From Anaerolineales bacterium UBA832 (GTDB lineage Bacteria > Chloroflexota > Anaerolineae > Anaerolineales > UBA11657), in the NCBI GenBank assembly GCA_002296125.1, contig DBHI01000096.1:10690-16121 (forward strand): a stretch of DNA of 5,432 nucleotides. Direction: 5' to 3'. Below the pieces are notes generated by a model. The model searched no databases. It saw only the letters and a list, made by a program, of their open reading frames with translations, and was not told where the DNA came from. Shown here piece by piece: positions 1 through 5,372 of the stretch. Position 1 is the first letter of the stretch, and every line of letters begins with the position of its first letter. The position numbers were made by a program, and so were the translations under genes.

Positions 1-546
1 GAAAGATCTAGACTAGATAAAATTTTAGGCAATAATGAGGTTAAGGCCCTTATAAGTGCTCTTGGTACTGGAATAAGTGATGGATTCGATCTTGATAATT
101 TGCGTTATCATCGGATAATAATTATGACAGATGCTGATGTTGATGGAAGCCATATTAGAACCTTATTGTTGACATTCTTTTTTAGATACATGCAAAGCCT
201 AATTGAATCTGGCCATTTGTTTATTGCTCAGCCTCCATTGTACAAAATTAGTAAAGGAAAGAAGAGTGTTTATGTGTACAATGAAGAAGAAAAGGATTCA
301 GTTATATCTGAGTGGTCTGATGGAGGAAAATCATCTCTGCAGAGATACAAGGGTTTAGGTGAAATGAATCCTGAGCAGTTGTGGGATACTACCATGGACC
401 CAGGTGTTAGAACCTTATTGCAAGTCTCAATTGATGATGCATCTGAAGCAGATCGTACGTTTGATATGTTAATGGGTAGTGAGGTTCCGCCTCGACGTAG
501 ATTTATACAGACTCACGCTAAAGAAGTTAGAAATCTTGACGTTTGA
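1..546 (+). CDS. gyrB: DNA gyrase subunit B, C-terminal part (5' truncated by window edge)
   Basis: ATP-hydrolysing subunit of the type II topoisomerase that introduces negative supercoils; it works as GyrA2GyrB2 in the cytoplasm. The frame is open from base 1 and ends with TGA at 544-546, giving 181 visible codons. The ATPase and transducer domains and the start of the TOPRIM domain lie upstream of the window. Visible are the end of the TOPRIM domain with the metal-binding IMTDADVDGSHIRTLLL signature (Asp codons at 130-144), then AQPPLYK, then the conserved tail QRYKGLGEMNPEQLW and the RRRFIQTHAKEVRNLDV terminus. The stretch between AQPPLYK and QRYKGLGEM is short, so the roughly 165-residue insertion of proteobacterial GyrB is absent. 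The ending fits GyrB better than ParE, though the two are close paralogues. It converges on the gene at 569-934 with only 22 bases between the stops. Confidence 0.96.
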   Translation, partial: ERSRLDKILGNNEVKALISALGTGISDGFDLDNLRYHRIIIMTDADVDGSHIRTLLLTFFFRYMQSLIESGHLFIAQPPLYKISKGKKSVYVYNEEEKDSVISEWSDGGKSSLQRYKGLGEMNPEQLWDTTMDPGVRTLLQVSIDDASEADRTFDMLMGSEVPPRRRFIQTHAKEVRNLDV

Positions 547-568
547 TTAAGGTTTGCTTTGGGTTTAA

Positions 569-934
569 TTATCCATTGATTTGTTTCCCGCATGGATAAA
601 ATTTGGTAGTCATTGTGTCTTGTGGCTCTTCGTCTTCGTAGTAGAGTTTCGTTGTTAGTGTACATAATTCGTTGGAATTTACTCCGGCTGGCAAATGAAG
701 TGTAATTTCTGTAGTTGCAGTGAGTGGCTCTAATATTTCTGCAGTGACAAGAATCTCATTGAAAGAATTGGTTATTCGAATGGATAGATTAGGACGTTCC
801 TCAAATGGAGTGATGGTGAATGATGCGTTAATTCGTGTGCAATCAGAATAAGGCTCAAGGTGCACTTTTTTTATTTTCATTTTATTACGTGGCAGTCGAT
901 CTGTACCGTCTTCAAAAAAAAATATTTCTTCCAA
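569..934 (-). CDS. Small conserved-looking hypothetical protein, Chloroflexota-type
   Basis: A 121-residue protein of unknown function. There is no signal peptide, membrane segment or catalytic motif. The sequence is rich in beta-prone stretches (ASFTITPF, LSIRITNSF, TEITLHLP, TKLYYEDEE), suggesting a compact beta-sandwich-like fold; that is inference. The N-terminal pattern EEIFFFEDGTDRLPR followed by LEPYSDCTRI and TPFEERPNL resembles a family I remember from Chloroflexota genomes, but I could not check this. I chose the TTG start at 932-934 because that resemblance begins right after it and an in-frame stop lies at 944-946, leaving no ATG upstream. The first in-frame ATG is codon 19 (878-880) and would give 103 residues. 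Neither start has a convincing Shine-Dalgarno site. A run of nine T on the coding strand (914-922) encodes Phe-Phe-Phe close to the TTG start. The gene follows the SH3b gene by 24 bases and is probably co-transcribed with it. Confidence 0.8.
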   Translation of the reverse strand: MEEIFFFEDGTDRLPRNKMKIKKVHLEPYSDCTRINASFTITPFEERPNLSIRITNSFNEILVTAEILEPLTATTEITLHLPAGVNSNELCTLTTKLYYEDEEPQDTMTTKFYPCGKQING

Positions 935-958
935 TGTATATTCTCAGTTGATATTTAG

Positions 959-1819
959 TTAGTTGCTGTTGTCATCGTCAATTATTTGTGAAGCTTCTGA
1001 TATTGGTAATGGTGCGGTAATATCATAATCTACATATGTAAGTGAAATCCATCCTAAAGTCGAATTAAAGCCTGGTATATCTTTTATTTTACCCCATGTG
1101 CCTGCTTGATTCTGAGCAATTAGGGTTACGCATTCTCCTTCAAGAAGATAAGTAATTTTATTGTATGATGAGCTAGGACCGGATCTTACATTTAGTGATG
1201 AAATAGTGACGCAGGCCTCTAGTTGTGGTTGCGAATCATTGTTGTCTATAAAATCTATGGCTTCTATGTCTGAATCAGATTCTGGTGCTGCAATTATGTT
1301 TGATTGACTTGCTGGAGCACTAAAAATGAAAGGGGTCGAAATCGGATCAGGTAGTTCTGTGGGTGGAAGTACTATAGATGTTGGCTGAATAGTAGCTTGA
1401 GTTGTGTAGTTGGTTGCTTGATCTATAATTGACCAGGCCGTTGATATAGTTTTATCTGGATAAAGAATAAATGCTGAGACAGTTGCTAGCGTAGGAACTA
1501 TTATTGCTAGAGGAGCAAATGGTTTTCGTTTTTTTCTACGACGTTTTTTGGTTGTAGTGCTGTTATTATGGGCCTGAATCCGAGAGTTGGTTGGTCCAGC
1601 ATTGGTAATTTGTCCAGACGCTGTTCGTGCTTTCTCGTTGTTGGCAGCCTCCCACATTAGGAAGGCTGCAGCCTGATATATTTCTGCAAGAGATTGCTGT
1701 GATTGAGGTTCTGACAAATTCCTTAGGTGTGAAGTGCGAGCTGTAACTGCAGCAGCTATTTCTTCTGGTGATGCATCCCTTGGAATATTTAATAACTCGT
1801 TAGGTGATTTATTGGTCAC
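959..1819 (-). CDS. Membrane-anchored SH3b protein with J-domain-like N-terminus
   Basis: A 286-residue protein with no assigned function. Residues 7-65 (ELLNIPRDASPEEIAAAV onward) look like the first helices of a J-domain or a related helical module, but the HPD motif that J-domains use to stimulate DnaK is missing. A basic patch, KKRRRKKRK (91-99), comes next, then one hydrophobic segment (about 101-120). The positive charge before it predicts a cytoplasmic N-terminus and an exported C-terminus. Residues 121-200 are a low-complexity Ser/Thr/Pro/Ile linker with an acidic stretch. Residues 202-266 are a bacterial SH3 (SH3b) domain with the typical LNVRSGPSSSY and GWISLTYVDYD, a fold often found in proteins that contact the cell wall or envelope. 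The tail is acidic (DDDNSN). The start is GTG at 1817-1819; the reading frame is closed at 1859-1861 and holds no other usual start codon. A 55-base gap separates it from the isopentenyl phosphate kinase gene, so it may have its own promoter. Confidence 0.85.
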   Translation of the reverse strand: MTNKSPNELLNIPRDASPEEIAAAVTARTSHLRNLSEPQSQQSLAEIYQAAAFLMWEAANNEKARTASGQITNAGPTNSRIQAHNNSTTTKKRRRKKRKPFAPLAIIVPTLATVSAFILYPDKTISTAWSIIDQATNYTTQATIQPTSIVLPPTELPDPISTPFIFSAPASQSNIIAAPESDSDIEAIDFIDNNDSQPQLEACVTISSLNVRSGPSSSYNKITYLLEGECVTLIAQNQAGTWGKIKDIPGFNSTLGWISLTYVDYDITAPLPISEASQIIDDDNSN

Positions 1820-1828
1820 TGGTATACT

Positions 1829-1834
1829 GTTATA
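1829..1834 (-). promoter_or_regulatory. Candidate -10 element upstream of the SH3b gene
   Basis: The minus strand reads TATAAC here, nine bases before the GTG start. A second -10-like hexamer, TATAAT, lies at 1862-1867 on the same strand within the same 55-base gap. Neither has a good -35 match at 16-18 bases, and the region is A+T-rich, so chance matches are likely. Confidence 0.25.
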
Positions 1835-1874
1835 TTCTTGTTTTCTATTTAGTTGTGTTTAATTATAAACCAAA

Positions 1875-2702
1875 TTAAGTGATACGCATGCTATTCTGCT
1901 GATAAATCAATGTGCCTGGATTTTGCTGAGGATCAAGGGCGGAAGTCAATTCTCCTGGAAGTTTTGCTGAAAAGATGTGTGCGCTAATTGATGGATTTCT
2001 TTTTATTATGTTTTGCATATATTTTACTTTGGATTGCATTCCACCTGTGATATCCGGCGATGTTGATTCTGAGATATTATTTAGAGAAATGTTGTCTGTT
2101 GTGGATATAGATTGAATTAGCGTGCCGTTCGGGTAGGATGAGTAAACTCCTTGATCTATTCCTGCTAAGTATATTTTATCAGGTGGTAGTGAGACTGAAA
2201 GGTATTTGAATATTTCCTCTGTTGAGATTATTGATGCGCCATATTTCTTGTCGTAACATATATCTCCATGAATTAACGATATAGCATTTTGTTTTAGTGC
2301 TGTAAGTATTGGTGAGGTTGACATATGTATTAGTCGTCCAGAATCGCACTGAGCAGTTGAAGACGGATGATATGATACGACTTTTAGTCCAGCCTGGATT
2401 AGGTATGATTCTAGGAGTCTTGTTAGTGACGACACAGCTTTTGCAACTTCTAATGCTCCATTCCAGGCGGATTGATTATTTATTTTGCCTGATAGTTGGT
2501 GTTTGATGGCTTGGATGTGTCCGAATGAACCTGCACCATGACCTAATATAATATTTTGACACGAATTATTGTTAACATATACAGCTAGCTCAGATGATAG
2601 ATGATCGATGATGTCTAGGTTAGCTGTGCACTCTTTATGTTTGTTGGTAATTAATGATCCACCAAATTTTATATAGTATAGTTGTTTTGGTATTGTATTC
2701 AT
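1875..2702 (-). CDS. ipk: Isopentenyl phosphate kinase
   Basis: Cytosolic amino-acid-kinase-fold enzyme, 275 residues, close to the usual 245-270. It phosphorylates isopentenyl phosphate with ATP to give isopentenyl diphosphate (IPP), the last step of the alternative mevalonate pathway. Visible signatures are IKFGGSLIT (11-19) with Lys12 for phosphate binding, and GHGAGSFGHIQA (54-65), where His62 matches the histidine that marks IPK within the superfamily. Further matches are HGD (145-147), AGIDQGVYS (180-188) in the nucleotide region, DITGGMQSK (217-225) with Lys225, and a C-terminal GTLI (263-266). The HGAGSFGH form resembles plant and Chloroflexota IPKs more than the archaeal HGGGSFGH form, as I remember them. 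The ATG start lies two bases after the mevalonate kinase stop, without an obvious Shine-Dalgarno site, so translation is probably coupled. Glutamate 5-kinase, UMP kinase and fosfomycin kinase share the fold, but the SFGH motif and the mevalonate kinase neighbour favour IPK. Confidence 0.92.
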   Translation of the reverse strand: MNTIPKQLYYIKFGGSLITNKHKECTANLDIIDHLSSELAVYVNNNSCQNIILGHGAGSFGHIQAIKHQLSGKINNQSAWNGALEVAKAVSSLTRLLESYLIQAGLKVVSYHPSSTAQCDSGRLIHMSTSPILTALKQNAISLIHGDICYDKKYGASIISTEEIFKYLSVSLPPDKIYLAGIDQGVYSSYPNGTLIQSISTTDNISLNNISESTSPDITGGMQSKVKYMQNIIKRNPSISAHIFSAKLPGELTSALDPQQNPGTLIYQQNSMRIT

Positions 2703-2704
2703 TA

Positions 2705-3658
2705 TTATGAGATTTGAGTTATTATGGTATGGGAACTTATTTTAGCAAGAGCACTTGAAACTTCTTGATAATGTTCTTTTTCTGTGATAGCTACAATATT
2801 ACCTCCATAACCAGCGCCTGATATTTTTGCACCTAAAGCACCTGATTCTAGTGATGTTTTGACGAGAATGTTTGTAAGCTGAGTGGTAACACCTAGAGCG
2901 TCTAGTATTTCGTGGTTTTGGTTCATTAGTTGACCTAGGAGTTTATAATCCCCTGAATTAAAGGCATTCTTACCTTCTCTAACTATTTCTGTTATATTCT
3001 GCATTGCAGTGTCGTAGACACGTTTGTTGTTTTTATAATTTTTTGTAAATTTGTTTATCGAATTAAAAGTACTGCTTGGTGTTCCGCTATTGGCTACAAT
3101 AAATAGTAAAGGTACAGGTGGAGATAGCGCCTCAGTAGGATAGTCTTTTTGGTATAGTATGGGTTTTTCGTATGCTATAACGGTGTTGTCTACTCCAGAT
3201 GGTGATCCGTGCTGTATTACTTCTGTTTCGTAAACAAATTTATTTATTTGCTCAGTAGTTAAATTTAGATTGAGATGATCATTTAAGGCTTTGATAACTG
3301 CAGTTGATATTGACGCGCTTGATCCAAGACCTGATGATAGGGGTATGTCAGAAACCACATGTATTGAATCTTTAAAAGTTGAAGTGATGTTCAATGAGTT
3401 GAGTATGGTGTTTATCACCTTAACTAATTTATGTTTTCTGTTGGATTTATCGAGAGATGATACTAGATTGATATCAGGGGCGATGATGCGTGAATGATTA
3501 TTTTGAGGTGAACAGTGTGGTGTAATTTTGGCTGTTGATTTTAATTGCAGTAGTGGGCATGCTATTGATGGGTACCCGTAGACAACTGCGTGCTCTCCAA
3601 AAAGTATAAATTTGGCTGGTGCTGTCGATGTAGTTGATGTGACTGGGCAATTTACCAA
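2705..3658 (-). CDS. mvk: Mevalonate kinase (GHMP kinase family)
   Basis: Phosphorylates (R)-mevalonate with ATP to mevalonate 5-phosphate in the cytoplasm. With the start used here it has 317 residues, normal for bacterial and archaeal enzymes. Near the N-terminus is APAKFILFGEHAVVYG (13-28), the mevalonate kinase form of GHMP motif 1. PLSSGLGSSAS (106-116) is the ATP-binding loop. Glu146 is a likely Mg ligand, and GSPSGVD (151-157) ends in the catalytic Asp157. KISGAGYGGN (278-287) is motif 3. FGEHAVVYG together with SPSGVD favours mevalonate kinase over phosphomevalonate kinase or the decarboxylase. I prefer the TTG start at 3656-3658: it overlaps the ubiA stop (3652-3654), has an AGGT at 3666-3669 seven bases upstream, and puts motif 1 near the N-terminus. 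In-frame ATGs at 3694 and 3709 would add 12 or 17 residues and need a 43- or 58-base overlap with ubiA. Confidence 0.94.
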   Translation of the reverse strand: MVNCPVTSTTSTAPAKFILFGEHAVVYGYPSIACPLLQLKSTAKITPHCSPQNNHSRIIAPDINLVSSLDKSNRKHKLVKVINTILNSLNITSTFKDSIHVVSDIPLSSGLGSSASISTAVIKALNDHLNLNLTTEQINKFVYETEVIQHGSPSGVDNTVIAYEKPILYQKDYPTEALSPPVPLLFIVANSGTPSSTFNSINKFTKNYKNNKRVYDTAMQNITEIVREGKNAFNSGDYKLLGQLMNQNHEILDALGVTTQLTNILVKTSLESGALGAKISGAGYGGNIVAITEKEHYQEVSSALAKISSHTIITQIS

Positions 3659-4542
3659 TAGTTGTACCTGAGTATAGTTGCTGTAATTAACCATATGGTT
3701 ATTGAACATAACAAGGGTCGATCTGTAAAAACTAAAACTTCAGGTGTTCCTCCAGCGTTTTTGACATTTACTAGGTACAAGTATCTAAACACACCATATA
3801 CAACAAAGGGTATTGTAAGCATCATACTGTCGTTTCGAGGTTGGTGGTATGTAGCGCTAAAGGTATATAGAGAATAGGATATGATTGTACAAGTTGATAC
3901 GCTATATATAAGTAAGTCTATGAATGGTTTGGTGTAGTTATCAAGGACCGTCCTGTGAGTCCCAGCTTTATTGTTTAGTGTAACTATTTCACTACGACGT
4001 TTCCCAAGTACTACAAGTAGTGCACCAAAACCTACACACATATAGATCCATGGTGAGCCTATAGGAGCTTGTTCTACATCGACCAATGTGGCTCCAGCAG
4101 CTACTCTAAAGACGAATCCAAGCGATATCATTAGTACGTCGACTATAACAACGTGTTTTAATTTAATAGAGTAGAAAATATTTTGGATCCAATATACTAA
4201 TAGTATTACCCCAAACCATTGGCTTAATAGAAAAGCACATGGTAGAGTAATCAATGGCAACAAAATTGATACTATTGTTGCGGAACGTTTGTTGAGATTT
4301 CCAGATGCGATCGGCCTATGTCGTTTGATTGGATGGATCTTATCGTTCTCGTAGTCAAAGAGGTCATTTGTAATGTATATAGCCCCGCTTATTAGAGTAA
4401 ATAGAATGAATCCATATATAGTGGATATGACATATTCTATTTCAAATAATTTTCTGTCAAATATAAGAGCAGCGAACAAGAAAATATTTTTAACCCATTG
4501 TCGTGGTCTTGTAGTATTAATGAGTGATATAAATTGTTGCAT
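3652..4542 (-). CDS. UbiA-family prenyltransferase, decaprenyl-phosphate phosphoribosyltransferase-like
   Basis: A 296-residue integral membrane protein with about eight hydrophobic segments (roughly 40-57, 89-107, 109-125, 131-148, 163-181, 207-228, 242-258, 276-292). It opens with TRPRQWVKNIFLFAALIF (11-28), typical of the UbiA subgroup annotated as decaprenyl-phosphate phosphoribosyltransferase. The first Asp-rich motif, ND-x2-D-x3-D (59-67, NDLFDYEND), is followed by HPIKRHRPIASG (70-81), which binds the phosphorylated substrate with Mg. YSIKLKH (124-130) then leads to Asp135 and Arg146. LGKRRSE (179-185) and a late TDRPLL (273-278) also match that subgroup. The characterised actinobacterial member (Rv3806c) transfers 5-phosphoribose from PRPP to decaprenyl phosphate for arabinan synthesis; the polyprenyl acceptor and product here are unknown. 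Other UbiA roles (quinone, heme or archaeal lipid synthesis) fit the motifs less well. It is the first gene of a run into mvk and ipk, which make its isoprenoid precursor. ATG start at 4540-4542, no Shine-Dalgarno site. Confidence 0.88.
   Translation of the reverse strand: MQQFISLINTTRPRQWVKNIFLFAALIFDRKLFEIEYVISTIYGFILFTLISGAIYITNDLFDYENDKIHPIKRHRPIASGNLNKRSATIVSILLPLITLPCAFLLSQWFGVILLVYWIQNIFYSIKLKHVVIVDVLMISLGFVFRVAAGATLVDVEQAPIGSPWIYMCVGFGALLVVLGKRRSEIVTLNNKAGTHRTVLDNYTKPFIDLLIYSVSTCTIISYSLYTFSATYHQPRNDSMMLTIPFVVYGVFRYLYLVNVKNAGGTPEVLVFTDRPLLCSITIWLITATILRYNYW
3666..3669 (-). promoter_or_regulatory. Weak Shine-Dalgarno-like AGGT for mevalonate kinase
   Basis: The minus strand reads AGGT seven bases before the TTG at 3658, inside the last codons of ubiA. 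It supports the short form of mevalonate kinase over the ATG starts at 3694 and 3709, neither of which has a purine-rich site at this spacing. The match is only three to four bases, so it is suggestive only. Confidence 0.3.
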
Positions 4543-4548
4543 TGTTAT

Positions 4549-4554
4549 ATTATA
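4549..4554 (-). promoter_or_regulatory. Candidate -10 box for the ubiA-mvk-ipk operon
   Basis: The minus strand reads a perfect TATAAT followed by six bases and then the ubiA ATG. With the usual six- or seven-base distance from -10 to start site, transcription would begin at or next to the A of the ATG, giving a leaderless message. The only -35-like hexamer at 16-17 bases is TTTATC or TTTTAT, a weak match. The position in the divergent ubiA/tlyA gap and the absence of any Shine-Dalgarno site support the reading. Confidence 0.45.
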
Positions 4555-4572
4555 TCGTAAATACGTTGATGA

Positions 4573-4578
4573 TAAAAT
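4573..4578 (+). promoter_or_regulatory. Candidate -10 box for tlyA-lepA
   Basis: TAAAAT ends six bases before the tlyA ATG, the same geometry as the TATAAT facing the other way for ubiA. A second -10-like TATAGT (4579-4584) directly abuts the ATG and would place the start site inside the gene. No good -35 match is seen, and the surrounding sequence is A+T-rich. Confidence 0.3.
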
Positions 4579-4584
4579 TATAGT

Positions 4585-5370
4585 ATGAATAAGATTAGAT
4601 TAGATAATTTAGTTCTAAAGCTAGGGTTTGCTGAAACGCGATCTAAAGCTAAAGGACTGATAATGGCTGGTCATGTGAAGGTTGATGGTGTTGTTGTCGA
4701 CAAGGCTGGCACAAGTGTATCTATAGATTCTAACGTTGAAATTTTAGATGGTGTTAAGTATGTAGGTAGAGGTGGCCGTAAATTGGAAGGCGCATTAGAT
4801 GAGTTTAATGTTGATGTTTCTGGTAAGATATGTGCAGATGTTGGTGTTTCTACTGGCGGCTTTACTGATTGCCTGCTACAACGAGGCGCTGGTAGAGTAT
4901 ATTGTATTGATGTTGGTAAAGGAGTGATACATTGGAAGCTTAGGAATGACCATAGGGTGGTTGTAAAGGAGACAACTAATGTTAGGTATTTGAAATCACT
5001 ACCTCAAGCACCGGAAATTGTTACTGTTGATGTATCATTTATCTCATTAAAGCTAGTTTTACCATCTATTAGAAAATGGATTGATGATAACGGAATTATT
5101 ATTGCACTTATCAAGCCGCAATTTGAAGCTGGTAAGAGTGATGTTGGAAGAGGAGGTATCGTTAGGTCTAAGGCAGTGCATAGACGTGTACTGGGCGAGG
5201 TAATGCAATATTGTTACGACAATAACTTTTTTCCTAGTAAATTGATGGTAAGTCCTCTTAGAGGAGCCAAGGGTAATGTTGAATTATTTAGCATGCTAAC
5301 TTTGAAGAACTATGAAGCAGTTGATGAAATAAAATTAATTGATGAGTGTATTGAAGGTATTGAATTATAG
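4585..5370 (+). CDS. tlyA: TlyA-family rRNA 2'-O-methyltransferase
   Basis: SAM-dependent methyltransferase that, in characterised members, 2'-O-methylates cytidines of 16S and/or 23S rRNA at the subunit interface; loss gives capreomycin resistance in mycobacteria. Some relatives were first called hemolysins, a label best avoided. Length is 261 residues, normal for the family. An S4 RNA-binding domain covers about residues 3-58 (RLDNLVLKLGFAETRSKA, AGHVKVDG). The linker YVGRGGRKLEGAL (59-71) is next, then the Rossmann-like FtsJ domain with the SAM loop DVGVSTGGFTD (85-95). Lys66, Asp149 (TVDVSF), Lys177 (IKPQFE) and Glu233 (GNVELF) fit the K-D-K-E tetrad of this family. VGRGGIV (187-193) is also typical. 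The ATG start lies 42 bases from divergent ubiA without a Shine-Dalgarno site. lepA begins two bases after its TAG, so the two genes form one transcription unit. Confidence 0.95.
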   Translation: MNKIRLDNLVLKLGFAETRSKAKGLIMAGHVKVDGVVVDKAGTSVSIDSNVEILDGVKYVGRGGRKLEGALDEFNVDVSGKICADVGVSTGGFTDCLLQRGAGRVYCIDVGKGVIHWKLRNDHRVVVKETTNVRYLKSLPQAPEIVTVDVSFISLKLVLPSIRKWIDDNGIIIALIKPQFEAGKSDVGRGGIVRSKAVHRRVLGEVMQYCYDNNFFPSKLMVSPLRGAKGNVELFSMLTLKNYEAVDEIKLIDECIEGIEL

Positions 5371-5372
5371 AT

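Noticed and set aside
1857..1870. Small inverted repeat GTTTA-ATTA-TAAAC just after the ipk stop
   Set aside because: A five-base, almost all A-T stem is too weak for a terminator and expected by chance in A+T-rich sequence.
2309..2506. Plus-strand 65-codon open frame inside the isopentenyl phosphate kinase gene
   Set aside because: It lies fully antisense to a gene with clear catalytic motifs and shows no recognisable domain.
3291..3497. Plus-strand 68-codon open frame inside the mevalonate kinase gene
   Set aside because: Antisense shadow of a well-supported GHMP kinase; no motif of its own.
3662..3877. Plus-strand 71-codon open frame opposite the C-terminal part of ubiA
   Set aside because: Antisense to a gene with family motifs on the other strand; no independent support.
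4373..4588. Plus-strand 71-codon open frame across the ubiA start and the divergent gap
   Set aside because: Mostly antisense to the first codons of ubiA, and it runs into the tlyA start in another frame; low-complexity, no domain.
4585..5370. TlyA as a hemolysin
   Set aside because: The S4 domain, SAM loop and K-D-K-E residues point to an rRNA methyltransferase; the hemolysin label is historical.
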